Notes: generated by a model not told the origin, from the letters alone. DNA of 64,000 nt from Phymorhynchus buccinoides (GCA_017654935.2 CM065710.1:30332405-30396404); one strand, 5' to 3'; counted from the stretch's first letter, positions 10,619 to 21,688 are shown. A program made the numbers and translations.

Positions 10619-10859
10619 CCCTTTCACCGCCAGCCATATTTCAGCCACAAAATACCATTAAGCTTGACTGGGTAGAGAAAAAGAAATCTGCAATATTGTG
10701 AATTCCTCTGTGACATTTATAACATTAGGCCTATCCTTACCTCCCAAAGTTAAGAAAATAGGGTCTTCGGATAACAGGCCCTCATTAACAGGCCTTTTAG
10801 TGACATGGGTGTTAAACCATTGTGGTGCTAAAATGTGACATTGGCGGTGAAAGGGTTAA
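10615..10859 (+). mobile_element. TTAA-flanked MITE (family 1), intact ends
   Basis: Starts TTAACCCTTTCACCGCCAGC and ends TTGGCGGTGAAAGGGTTAA: a 17-base perfect inverted terminus with TTAA on both sides, 245 bases in all. It abuts the previous element, sharing the TTAA. Confidence 0.9.
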
Positions 10860-10911
10860 CAATGGCTCTACTCTGATATTGTGGTTGTCACTGGTTTTTG
10901 TTTCCCTGGAA

Positions 10912-11222
10912 CTTCCCCATGGGGATACCGGGGGGGTCTTTTGTAAAAAAAATAGTTCCCCTACCTTCTGGAAGTTCTGTGCTTGTAACTTCCTCTTGGA
11001 CTCTGCCTTTTCCCTAAGGTTGCTTTCTATCATCATACTATCTTTGACCCATTCTCCTGCCTTAAACAAAAAAAATCTCTTCCAAATAATCTCCTTTGAG
11101 CTCCTTCGAAATCAGAATGTGTCGGCTGTATGCAGCATGGAGACCAGTGAAAAATGAAAACCGGACACATACGTACCTAACCGTTATGGCCATATGGCGT
11201 GGGAACGCAGAAGAAGAAGTAG
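10912..11222 (+). mobile_element. SINE-like repeat with (GAA)n tail
   Basis: Head GGGGATACCGGGGGGGTCTT and CTTCTGGAAGTTCTGTGCTT, 3' part GGCCATATGGCGTGGGAACG, tail GCAGAAGAAGAAG. The head recurs at 40968-41278 and, inverted, at 11350-11660. The tail half recurs inverted at 30583-30700. Confidence 0.65.
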
Positions 11223-11349
11223 AAACTTCCCTGGAAATGGTTTTGATTCCGGCATCATCATTGTCGCTGATGGGACTGGATTTCAATTTCAAAAATTCTA
11301 GCTCAATCACTGTGCGGAACTTGCGGATGTAGTGTATACAAGCCCTTGC

Positions 11350-11660
11350 CGTTAATTCTTTTTCTTCTTTGAGTGCTCAGTTTTCTGTCATCTGAGCGCA
11401 GATGCCTCATGCTGCTGCTATGCGCCTAATAAATAAATAGGCCCAGCATGTCTGGGGAAAATCTTTGTCAGTTTGTGTTTTTAAAAAAAAGGGCAGGAGA
11501 ATGGACTGGTTAGGCAGAAAGATAGCAGATAACAGTAAGCAAAGGGAATAAATGAGTCAGAGTGACAGATTAGAGGAGGTTGCAAGCACAGAACTTCCAG
11601 AAGGTGGGGGAACTATTCAAAAGACCTCCCCGGTATCCCCACAGGGGGGAACCGTTAATG
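11350..11660 (-). mobile_element. SINE-like repeat with (GAA)n tail, inverted copy
   Basis: Read on the minus strand this matches 40968-41278 from the CCTGTGGGGATACCGGGG head through CACCTTCTGGAAGTTCTGTG to a (GAA)n tail near 11360. Confidence 0.65.
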
Positions 11661-11720
11661 AAAAGCAAAGGGGCAAAGTTATAGTTCACACACACACACA
11701 CACCACACACACACACACAC

Positions 11721-11937
11721 CAGGGCTCCCAGTGACCCCCATTTGGGGGTCTATGAAGCACTAACATTCTAAAGGACTCTCTAAAAGAATGTGCAGGGTG
11801 TCCTAGGGATGCACTAGAAACATTCTTTTTAGCATTCGCAATGCCACTGGGACCCTCTATCCTGCCTCTAGGACGCTTGATACTGTAAGTGAAGGAGTCC
11901 CTGGGACCCCTTGTTTTGCGGGACAGTTGGGAGCCCC
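11721..11937 (-). mobile_element. hAT-like MITE (CAGGGCTCCC family)
   Basis: Starts CAGGGCTCCCAGTGACCCCC and ends GGGACAGTTGGGAGCCC, an inverted terminus whose last bases run into poly-C. The body contains CATTTGGGGGTCTATGAAGC and GCATTCGCAATGCCACTGGG. Roughly nine full or partial copies lie in the window. Confidence 0.8.
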
Positions 11938-11940
11938 CCC

Positions 11941-11956
11941 ACCCACACACACACAT

Positions 11957-12024
<68 letters not shown>

Positions 12025-12240
12025 AGAGAAAAGAGAAACAGAAGGTGAAGATTAGTTCCATGTTTTTGTGCTCATGTCAGACAGCAGAGACATTCCACCC
12101 TGCGGACATGGTTATGCAAAGAGCTTAGCTGCAAAAGCAATCCTCCTCTTGTCCCCCCCCCCCCCCCCCCTTCTCAAAACTAGCAGTGCATAACGGTAGT
12201 TAATGTAGCTTGATGGTTTATACCCCCCCCCCCCCCCCCC
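11941..12240. repeat. CA microsatellite and poly-C runs
   Basis: (CA)n from 11944 to 12020, then poly-C of 18-20 near 12154-12172 and 12224-12241. Confidence 0.9.
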
Positions 12241-12261
12241 ATCCCTTGTAAGTGTGACAGC

Positions 12262-12507
12262 TTAACCCTTTCGCTGCCAGCCATTTTTTAGCCCAAAAAT
12301 ACCATTAAAATTAACTGGGTAGAGAACAAATTAAATTTGCAATATTGGGAATTCCTCTGTGACATGTAGAACATTAGGCCTATCCTTGAGTCCCAAAATT
12401 AAGAACATAGGGTCTTTGGATAACAGGTCCTGGTTTGATGTCTTTTAGTGACACGGGTGTTAAACCATTGTGGTGCATAAATGTGACATTGGTAGTGAAA
12501 GGGTTAA
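12262..12507 (+). mobile_element. TTAA-flanked MITE (family 1)
   Basis: TTAACCCTTTCGCTGCCAGC at the left and TTGGTAGTGAAAGGGTTAA at the right, with TTAA on both flanks and the family body between. Confidence 0.88.
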
Positions 12508-12699
12508 AGCCCCAAATGATCAGATGGATTGGGGAGGGGAGGGCAGTTTTCACTTGAGACTTAAGTTAAGCCGCCTTAGACTTAGAGTCCAAGTTAGACT
12601 TTAGAGTACTTAGACAGATTTTGAAGAATGAAGGAGGGAGGGCTTGCAGACCTGTCTAAACATGAGCAGGACTGAAGGTTGACCAGCCTGGAAATGCAT

Positions 12700-12862
12700 T
12701 GATGGGGGGGGGGAGAAGGGGGGGGGGGGGGGAAGGGGGGGGGGGGGGGGGGGGGGAAGAGACCATGCTTTCCGATGAATTTTATGGAATGAAAAAAAGC
12801 AGTTTGGCTTGGGACAGCACTGCCTACCTACCCCCCCCCCCCCCCCCCCCACCCCCCACCCC
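12700..12862. repeat. Poly-G and poly-C tracts
   Basis: Poly-G runs (with AA interruptions) from 12704 to 12757 face a poly-C run from 12831 to 12850 about 75 bases away, so the pair could fold as a G/C hairpin. Lengths are likely assembly-sensitive. Confidence 0.85.
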
Positions 12863-12949
12863 AAAGAGGTATTTGTCCCTGGAAACGGTTATAAATGGCA
12901 CCCTGTCCCTGGAATCCACTTTTCTGTCTGGTGTCCCCGGAGACTGAGG

Positions 12950-13348
12950 CAGGGCTCCCGATCGTCCCACAAAACAAGGGGTCCCAGGGACTCCTTCACC
13001 TACAGTATAGAGGGTCCTAGAGGAGGGATAGAGGCAGGGCTCCCGATCGTCCCACAAAACAAGGGGTCCCAGGGACTCCTTCACTGACAGAATAGAGGGT
13101 CCCAGAGGAGGAATAGAGGCAGGGCTCCCGATCGTCCCACAAAACAAGGGGTCCCAGGGACTCCTTCACCTACAGTATAGAGGGTCCTAGAGGCAGGGTA
13201 GAGGGATCCCAGTGGCAATGCGAATGCTAAAAAGAATCTTTCTTCTAGTGCATCCCTGGGACCCCTGCACATTATTTTAGAAGGTCCTTTGGAATTGTAG
13301 TACTTCATAGACGGTAAGACCCCCAAATGGGGGTCCTTGGGAGCCTTG
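12950..13348 (+). mobile_element. hAT-like MITE with internally triplicated left end
   Basis: CAGGGCTCCCGATCGTCCCA starts three tandem units (12950, 13032, 13120) of about 82-88 bases before the element continues once to GGGTCCTTGGGAGCCTTG. The triplication copies the terminus together with its adjoining body. Confidence 0.85.
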
Positions 13349-13511
13349 CTGAGTAGAGTCAGTTTGTAGAGCAGCTGCTTGGCTTGTTAGATGACCTTGC
13401 GTACTTGATTGAACGCAGGAACGCCCAAAATAACAAACGCTGTTGACATTTTCTGAACTTACATGCTACACATAGGTTATCGAACACCAACAAAGGGTCT
13501 TGAACTTGAAG

Positions 13512-13731
13512 CAGACCTGTTTACTCTACTCTTTCCGAGTAGTATTCTACTCAATTTGGACCTCTAATACTCTTCAAACCTGAAAATAATGCTCTTTAAT
13601 TCTTGATTACTACTCATTTTCAGTTAACATTATTTCATGGTTTAATGAATAAAACTACACATTTTGCACCACAGCTACTCATTTCAGCTATCCAGACTAC
13701 TCAAGACTTGTGTAGGGGGTAAGCAGGTCTG
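13512..13731. mobile_element. MITE with CAGACCTGTTTAC termini
   Basis: Left end CAGACCTGTTTACTCTACTC, right end GGGGGTAAGCAGGTCTG: inverted termini around a 220-base AT-rich body containing GAGTAGTATTCTACTCAATT. Other copies are at 24529-24735, 32272-32905 and 40060-40282. Confidence 0.8.
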
Positions 13732-14032
13732 TTGAAGATTGAATCACATTGGCAGTGGCACTGAAAAGCATCAAGAAGACTACCAAAAAAAAAAAAAAAA
13801 AAAAAAAGTCGCAGAAATTTTGCTGCGCCATGAAATAATAAAAAGTTGTTTGCATGACATCGCGATGTTTGTCCCTGGAAATAAGTCTGTCCCTGGTTTT
13901 TAAGCAGTTTGTCCCTGGAAACTACGAGAGGGGATACTAGGCAGCCTTGTTGGGGAAGACATTTGTACCCAACAGGGTTTTATTGGGTTCAGACATTGAA
14001 AGAACTGAACCCAGTCTCTAAATTACTGTACA

Positions 14033-14190
14033 GTAAAAATCGCTTAAGTCAAAATTGAAGGGACTGAAATTTTATTTTGAGATAGCCAAAAAATACACAT
14101 AACTCAAAATGAGATTTTTGACTTTGCAAGCCTGTTGTGAGAAACTAGCACAGCGACTTAATGTCCCTTTCGTGGTGCTGAGTCACATTA
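14033..14190. mobile_element. Partial pogo-like MITE joined to partial GTGACCC element
   Basis: 14033-14110 matches the start of the pogo-like family (AAAAATCGCTTAAGTCAAAA). 14110-14187 matches, inverted, the left end of the element at 60013-60435 (GCGACTTAATGTCCCTTTCG, then GAGTCACA). Confidence 0.6.
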
Positions 14191-14193
14191 TAA

Positions 14194-14336
14194 GTTATTG
14201 GGATTTGGGCATGGTACATGACTTTTGTGATGTCAAGACCTTGTTCTTTAGCATACGAGAGCTTCAGCTCGAGTATGCTAAAGAACAAGTATCGAGACAT
14301 CACAAAAGTCATGTACCATGCCCAAATCCCAATAAC
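14194..14336. repeat. Near-perfect 143-bp palindrome
   Basis: The arm starting GTTATTGGGATTTGGGCATG and reaching TTGTTCTTTAGCATAC is matched inverted by GTATGCTAAAGAACAA ... CATGCCCAAATCCCAATAAC. The loop is about GAGAGCTTCAGCTCGA, itself partly palindromic. Only a few mismatches occur near the middle, so RNA from either strand would form a long hairpin. Confidence 0.9.
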
Positions 14337-14339
14337 GTA

Positions 14340-15387
14340 TATATACCGATCTCACCATTTATATAAAAACAGCAGAAAATCACAATGCATTGAAGAGGCG
14401 AGATGCGCCTCCATGTAGATCTGAATCATAGCAACCGCTGCACCAACATAGCAAAATCCATTAATCCACAAAGAATATAGTCCGCAGTTTACAAGGTTGA
14501 GAGCTATTTTAATGCAAATTGAACAAATCTTCGCAATAGCAATTGTCATGTCCCGAATTATATTTAGCGTTTAAAACTCTTATTGCACAGATTAAGACCA
14601 TACGAACCGGATCAGTTTCGGGGTGGAAAATAAAGTAAACTTACTGCATTGAAAATAGGGGAGAACGGAGCTGGTCCGCCTACTTTTTTAGCTTTTCTCG
14701 CCATAAAAGGTAAGCCAACCGAAGTAGAAGCTCATTTTTAGACCACTTGTTGAGTAAATGTATGGACATGTTGACAACATACGTTTATAGAAAATTCAGT
14801 TGATTGAGATTCATTCGTTACAAATAATAGCAAAAATTAGACTTTTTTGCTCTCAACTTTTCTCAAATGAATGGACACTTTCCAATCTTACACAGGACAC
14901 GGCAGGTTGACAGCACGAGGCTTTCACAAGATCGAAATAATTCTACAGCAAAACACTTAGCAATAAAAATGAAATGAGGAACCTGTCGCGGGGTCGGACA
15001 AGCCCTGATATCCCCTACTTTTGTTGCCCAGAAAATTGTCATCACCCAATGACGCATTTTTTGTTTTATGACGTAAAAGTGGTGCTGACGTGTGAGTAAG
15101 CAAGACAAGATCTTTTGGCTTTCTTCATAACAAAAGCGCCACGAACGGTGCGGTGGAAATCTAGTCGACTTTTGTACATCAAAACTTCAGAAGCTAATGA
15201 TTACCAACAAAAGTAGATAACAGCTGTAAATATCGTGTTGGTGTTGACAAACGGTAAATACATTCTAATGATATTAATTATGCTTGAATGCACGGACCTA
15301 ATGATATTCATTATGTATTCTTGCACAAAAACTCATGCGCATTTTACACTGAGTTAAACGCATTAATGAAATGTAAATGATAATAAT
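14340..15387. other. Intron 1 sequence, no feature recognised
   Basis: Ordinary AT-rich DNA up to the LTR retrotransposon. No open frame or repeat family recognised. Confidence 0.5.
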
Positions 15388-17105
15388 TGTGACGAGGTAA
15401 TGGGTTAAAAGGCTAAGTCTCTAGGGAAGACTTTAGATAATTTGCCTTTAGCCCACTTCTCTAGGGTATGGGAGATGAGCAACTTTCCCGGCCCCTTTTC
15501 ATCTAATAAATTTATATTTGTGCCCGGGTTCTGGCTCGTCAGATGGTTGTAAGAAATACAAGTGGTTGAATTGCTCTAAATGGCAGACAGAGAGAAGTAG
15601 GGTTTTACATGAAATTACAAGACTCCCACTCTCATCAGTCTGACCAAAGGGTTCAGGATTATTTGACACTTGTATTTTATTTACTCCCAAAATCTGCATA
15701 AGATTATGCAACAATAATAATAAAGCAGCTCAATGGCGCCAAAACAAAATATGGATAAAACACAATGAAATCCGAAAGGATTCACAAGACTTTTGTCTTT
15801 CTATAAGGTTCGCCCCATGCCGGAAGGGTTACTAATTATTTTCGGTGTCCGTAGGAAAGTTCAAATGATTGGCGCAGTCAGGTAGACTTAGCTGTTTGAA
15901 GTTCTGGGCTTGCTCGTCAGGTGAGAGTAGCTCCCAGTCGTTCCTATTACGGCTTCGCGGGATGGCACGGTTCAAGCGTGGTCTCCTCGCGGATTCTGGG
16001 TGCAGGTTGTCTTGGCGACGGACCCGTCTTGGTGCTTGGTGGAGTCCGGGATGATCCTCCGGCCCACGATGCCCTGCTGATAATCACAGGAGAAGGTGGA
16101 TGTAGATCTCTATGGCTTAGAGACAAGGGGCTTCAGTCGGCAGGGAATTAGTGAATCCCAACCGGCTTGAAGGCTTCCCTTGTACAATAGCACTACATGT
16201 AGTTAATAAATAAACTGAATTTCAGTTAACAAACTGAGATCAGTAAAACATAAAAGGTGATCAAGACAACATCACTCTCCATCCAACACCTGGAAAGGAA
16301 TGGTATCATAAAGTGCAAGATTGCGGCCCATAGGTTTCCTACTAAAAATAGACAAAAAAAATAGACAAAAGGGTTAGTAGGCATAAACTCCGGTTCTGGT
16401 ACCAAAAGTGTTCAAGTCAAAAACACACACACACAAATAATCAGTGCACATAAATAGAATAGAATGTTTACCACTTCTTTTCTATAACATATCTATCTAC
16501 TCCTTATTCATCATTGAACATAGGATCTAGATCAAAACTAGAGTCAAACAAACCAGATCTCAATCACCTGCCATCAATAATACTTACTAGTGGGCTTATG
16601 ATGACTGGTTGTGAGTGTTGCTCTAGCTACGTTTCAGCATCTTGTGTGACAACTTTTTCTCACCACTCCAATTATAGCCTTCACTTTCAAACAATGAAAG
16701 CCTGCTATTGGTGTATTACAGTCCACACGTCACAAGATTGCTGTTCTAAATGTACCGAACAATCACGCGCCTATTACATCCTTATCACGTGCCGACATTC
16801 AAATCTTTCTCGTGCTCAGAAAGGAAGGGGTTGAAAGGGGCCGACTGTGGTGGTCACTTTCTTGTGATGTGACGGTAGAAAGGGGGGGGGGGGGGATGAA
16901 GGGAGATAACCTCGGTAGATGGTACGTGCTGACCAGGGAGAAAGAGATAACGCCCTTCCGCGGCGTTCGTTTGAAGCAGCGGGGCAATTAACGTGGCGGC
17001 TGGACAGAGAAATGAAAAGGCGAGGGGGGGGAGGGGAGAAGGGGGGGGGGGGGGGGGGTAGATAAGAAATAAAGAAAGTGGGTCGCGCGGGACACTTACG
17101 TCACA
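15388..17105 (-). repeat. 3' LTR (left copy)
   Basis: Starts TGTGACGAGGTAATGGG and ends CACTTACGTCACA on the + strand (TG...CA). About 1718 bases. Against the right copy I see about three substitutions outside homopolymers (near 15437, 16057 and 16555), a 16-base indel near 16350-16370, and changes in CA and poly-G run length. Confidence 0.93.
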
Positions 17106-17189
17106 GAGGCCCCCCGAAGAAAAGATTCTGGTACCGGAATCTTCCTGTGGAACGCCGACTCCACTTTCGACTTGGGCGACAGGGACAAA
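17106..17189 (-). other. Polypurine tract region of the LTR element
   Basis: On the minus strand the bases just before the 3' LTR read TCTTCGGGGGGCCTC, a G-rich run in the position of the polypurine tract that primes plus-strand synthesis. It is short and imperfect. Confidence 0.5.
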
Positions 17190-19527
17190 TTAGTGGGGAG
17201 ACTGGGTCGGCTGGAATGGTGGAACATCTGGTCGCAACACAGAGTTCAAAGGAGCAGGTGGGTTAGAGATCAGTGGAATGGATTCCGACTGAGGTTGGTG
17301 CGGCAATCCTGTGTTGAGTTGTCCCAAGGTTGATTGCAGAATAGCAAACACCTCTTGCCTGAGTTTCCCCTTTAGCCTGGATTCATCATTGCTGATGATG
17401 TGGTTTGGTAGGCCGATTCGGGCGAAAATGGCTTTGAGTGCCGCGGCTATCTGGCTAGCATCAAGTGAGGAGATTGGGGCGGCATCGCACTGCATGGTAC
17501 ATATGTCGACCACGGTGACTATATACCGGAATTTCTTCTTCCGTTTAGGTAGAGGCCCGACCAAGTCGACTGCCACTCGCTGAAAGGGAGGGGTAGGTGA
17601 CGGCTGTACGTGCGGCGGCCTGTCCCGATAGTACCTTCGGTGGGTGTTTGCGGGTACAGTGCTGCCTTTCACCTGAGGTACCTGTGGCGAGTGGTCTTGG
17701 GTCGTTAGGCGGACATTCCTTGGGAAGGATTTTCCAAGTTGTGGCGGACTTGGGGACTTGGGACAATCTGGATTGGCTCGCGCGGCAATTTGGTTTGCCG
17801 CGTTGAGAGGTTTCTTCCCTGCTGAGGGAGATTTGCTCTTTGGGAAGGAGGGAGGGAGTTGGTTTGTGGATTGGGGAGAAGGGAATGCTGCTGAAACTAT
17901 GGCAGGTTGAGAGGGGTGCCCTAAAAACACATACTGTGATCCCAGTATGAGGTCATAGACAGGACTGTCCATGAGCACTGCCTTGATGGGTCCCTTAACA
18001 TATCTGGTGTCGACATTGATTATGGCGACTGGCAAAGTGGATGGGGGGATTGCAGCATCAGGGCCTTGCAGAGAGATGAAGTCTCCCGTGTATGCTGACG
18101 CGGGGACTAAGGATCCGCAGACAATGGCGTCGCATGACAGTCCAGTGTCATAGAGACACTGAACAGGGATGTTGTTGACAGTCGCCTGTCCAACGACTGA
18201 CGGTGTGCCTGGACACTGTACTGGGGAGGGGTTTGTGCAATTCTGCGAAGTCGAGACGACTTGCATAGTTGCAACATTTTGCCGCTTGTAAGCAAGTTTC
18301 CTGCAGTCATCCCGATTGTGGGTGTTCGACTTGCAGTATGAGCAGAATAAGGGTTGTCCCAGTGGTTGTCGTTCATGGGTAGAACTGTTTGACCCACTTT
18401 TGGAGTTGGGGTTAAACCTGCTCTGCTGTGAAGCAGTGGACCCAACTACTTGCTGTAGTTTTGGCCTTTTAGGGGCGCTAGGTTCATCATGGGCTAGAGT
18501 GTACCTATCACTTAGCTGGATGAGGTCAGCCAGAGTTGTGGCACCTTGTTCGGCAGTAAAGGTGCGTAACTCTGGGGACATGGTTTCGCGCAGTTGCTCG
18601 CCAACCATCAGTTCCCGGAGATCCTCATAGGACTCTGATTTTGCGGAAAGGGACACCCATTTAGTCAGATAGTTCCCCAGTCTATCTGAAAATTGGGCAT
18701 AGGACTCTCCCCTACCTTTTCTGGTTGACCGGAACTTTTTCCGGTAGGCGTCAGCTGTCAACTCGTATCTGTTGAGCAGGGCTTCTTTCAAAGCTGGGTA
18801 GTCGGTAATTTGGCTTGACGGAAGTTTGCTGTACACCTCATAAGCCACACCCCTGAGACTTTGGGCAAGCTTGAGGTTGAACTTTTCCGGAGCAAGCTCA
18901 AATTCCTGGGCCAGTCTTTCAAATCTATCGAGGAATGCATCGATAGACTCGGTTGCCTCATTGAATGCCTCCAATGTGAAGGTCATGGCTGAGGTATGAA
19001 TGGGAGGGGGAAAATTTTGAGGGGCAGCAGTCTCAGAGTCTGCTGAGTTTTCAAGCTGCTTCATAGCTAGTTCATGGTCTCGCGCTTTTTCTCGCTCAGT
19101 GGCCTCAAGTTCGAGTTCTTTATTTTTGGCATCCTGCACTAGTTGTCTCTGCCTTAACTCATGAGTACGGATTTGCTCTTGAGCGTCGCGATCTTTATCT
19201 GCTTGTTGAGCCTCGCGATCTTTATCTGCTTGTTGAGCCTCGCGAGCTTTATCAGCCTCTTGAGCCTCATGGGCTCTCTGTTTGTCTTTCTGAGCCTCCT
19301 CGCGGACTTTATCAGCCTCTTGAGCCTCATGAGCTTTTGTCAGCCTCTTGAGCCTCCCGAGCTTTGTCAGCCTCTTGAGTCTCGCGAGCTTTATCTTTCT
19401 CAGCCACCTCGCGAGCTTTCTCTTTGTCATATTCAGATATGACAAAATTGGCTAACTCTTGGCCTGACAATCCTAGAGATTCTCCCCATTCTTTAAGTTC
19501 CCTCCTAAGTTTAACAATCTCAGCCAT
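17190..19527 (-). CDS. Gag-protease-integrase polyprotein of the LTR element, frameshifted
   Basis: Translation should start at the ATG at 19527 (MAEIVKLRREL...), giving a coiled-coil N-terminus of repeated KARE/QEAD units. After about 64 codons the frame is broken: a T run at 19335-19338 has one base more than the neighbouring repeat units, and the long frame continues one base over, from 19445 down to 17190 (751 codons). That frame holds a capsid-like domain (about residues 160-340), a CCHC zinc knuckle (CSYCKSNTHNRDDC), a retropepsin motif LYDTGLS with DLILGSQY, and an integrase-core start (FQRVAVDLVGPLP). The second catalytic region is degenerate and the final glutamate is not found. Reverse transcriptase and RNase H are absent between protease and integrase. 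Confidence 0.88.
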
Positions 19528-19773
19528 GGTTGTAAATACAACTATTCAAAATAAAAACAAAGCTGCTGAGTTGAATGTATCAAACAACACTTAACTATTT
19601 CAGCATAAACAGAAATAGCATGCACATCAAAATAAAGTCATAAATAGCATTCAAACAAATCAAATCAAAACACAGTGAACCAAATCACAATAACTTTCCC
19701 AGTGGACACAAGATAAGTTTTGAAAAGGAACTACAGTTTGAATTGAAATTTGTTAGACTTTATGAAAAAAAAT

Positions 19774-19793
19774 ATCCCGGACGCGAGCCCCCA
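19774..19793 (-). other. Primer-binding site, tRNA-Pro-like
   Basis: Inside the 5' LTR the minus strand reads TGGGGGCTCGCGTCCGGGAT. This matches the complement of the tRNA-Pro 3' end known from retroviral primer sites except for a two-base CG insertion. It lies six bases inside the LTR edge. Confidence 0.7.
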
Positions 19794-19799
19794 ATTAGA

Positions 19800-21520
19800 T
19801 GTGACGAGGTAATGGGTTAAAAGGCTAAGTCTCTAGGGAAGACTTTAGAAAATTTGCCTTTAGCCCACTTCTCTAGGGTATGGGAGATGAGCAACTTTCC
19901 CGGCCCCTTTTCATCTAATAAATTTATATTTGTGCCCGGGTTCTGGCTCGTCAGATGGTTGTAAGAAATACAAGTGGTTGAATTGCTCTAAATGGCAGAC
20001 AGAGAGAAGTAGGGTTTTACATGAAATTACAAGACTCCCACTCTCATCAGTCTGACCAAAGGGTTCAGGATTATTTGACACTTGTATTTTATTTACTCCC
20101 AAAATCTGCATAAGATTATGCAACAATAATAATAAAGCAGCTCAATGGCGCCAAAACAAAATATGGATAAAACACAATGAAATCCGAAAGGATTCACAAG
20201 ACTTTTGTCTTTCTATAAGGTTCGCCCCATGCCGGAAGGGTTACTAATTATTTTCGGTGTCCGTAGGAAAGTTCAAATGATTGGCGCAGTCAGGTAGACT
20301 TAGCTGTTTGAAGTTCTGGGCTTGCTCGTCAGGTGAGAGTAGCTCCCAGTCGTTCCTATTACGGCTTCGCGGGATGGCACGGTTCAAGCGTGGTCTCCTC
20401 GCGGATTCTGGGTGCAGGTTGTCTTGGCGACGGACCCGTCTTGGTGCTTGGTGGAGTCCGGGATGATCGTCCGGCCCACGATGCCCTGCTGATAATCACA
20501 GGAGAAGGTGGATGTAGATCTCTATGGCTTAGAGACAAGGGGCTTCAGTCGGCAGGGAATTAGTGAATCCCAACCGGCTTGAAGGCTTCCCTTGTACAAT
20601 AGCACTACATGTAGTTAATAAATAAACTGAATTTCAGTTAACAAACTGAGATCAGTAAAACATAAAAGGTGATCAAGACAACATCACTCTCCATCCAACA
20701 CCTGGAAAGGAATGGTATCATAAAGTGCAAGATTGCGGCCCATAGGTTTCCTACTAAAAATAGACAAAAGGGTTAGTAGGCATAAACTCCGGTTCTGGTA
20801 CCAAAAGTGTTCAAGTCAAAAACACACACACACACAAATAATCAGTGCACATAAATAGAATAGAATGTTTACCACTTCTTTTCTATAACATATCTATCTA
20901 CTCCTTATTCATCATTGAACATAGGATCTAGATCAAAACTAGAGTCAAACAAACAAGATCTCAATCACCTGCCATCAATAATACTTACTAGTGGGCTTAT
21001 GATGACTGGTTGTGAGTGTTGCTCTAGCTACGTTTCAGCATCTTGTGTGACAACTTTTTCTCACCACTCCAATTATAGCCTTCACTTTCAAACAATGAAA
21101 GCCTGCTATTGGTGTATTACAGTCCACACGTCACAAGATTGCTGTTCTAAATGTACCGAACAATCACGCGCCTATTACATCCTTATCACGTGCCGACATT
21201 CAAATCTTTCTCGTGCTCAGAAAGGAAGGGGTTGAAAGGGGCCGACTGTGGTGGTCACTTTCTTGTGATGTGACGGTAGAAAGGGGGGGGGGGGGGGGGG
21301 GGGGGGGGAGATGGGGAAGGGAGATAAACCTCGGTAGATGGTACGTGCTGACCAGGGAGAAAGAGATAACGCCCTTCCGCGGCGTTCGTTTGAAGCAGCG
21401 GGGCAATTAACGTGGCGGCTGGACAGAGAAATGAAAAGGCGAGGGGGGGGAGGGGAGAAGGGGGGGGGGGGTGTAGATAAGAAATAAAGAAAGTGGGTCG
21501 CGCGGGACACTTACGTCACA
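19800..21520 (-). repeat. 5' LTR (right copy)
   Basis: TGTGACGAGGTAATGGG to CACTTACGTCACA, about 1721 bases, near-identical to 15388-17105. It should contain the element's promoter, directed toward the left of the window. A poly-G run at 21284-21308 is longer than in the left copy. Confidence 0.93.
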
Positions 21521-21688
21521 ATAATGAGATCCAAAAACAAGGAGTTGATGCGATAATTAGATGTTACAATAAGTGTTTTGGTGGCACTCGGCTGGGCCTT
21601 CTTTCTCATGTTTGGAGAACGGTATATAATGTATTACTGGTGTTATATGTGTATATTATATTTTTATATATTGTCAACGCCTAAGGCA

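Larger units (their letters stand above)
15388..21520 (-). mobile_element. Complete LTR retrotransposon (Ty3/Gypsy-like), non-autonomous
   Basis: Two long terminal repeats flank a 2.7-kb interior and the whole is bounded by a 5-bp target duplication, ATAAT (15383-15387 and 21521-21525). The element reads on the minus strand, opposite to the host gene whose first intron it occupies. The interior codes for gag, an aspartic protease and part of an integrase, but there is no reverse transcriptase/RNase H region and no room for one. It would therefore have needed enzymes from a related element. The LTRs are almost identical, so insertion was recent. Confidence 0.93.

Noticed and set aside
15499..15714. 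Frames of 60-106 codons present twice, in both LTRs (for example minus 15499-15714 and 19911-20126)
   Set aside because: Identity follows from LTR duplication; no known motif and no reason to think the LTR codes for protein.
17190..19445. A host gene for the 751-codon minus-strand frame
   Set aside because: It lies between two LTRs and contains a CCHC knuckle, retropepsin DTG motif and integrase start, so it belongs to the retrotransposon.
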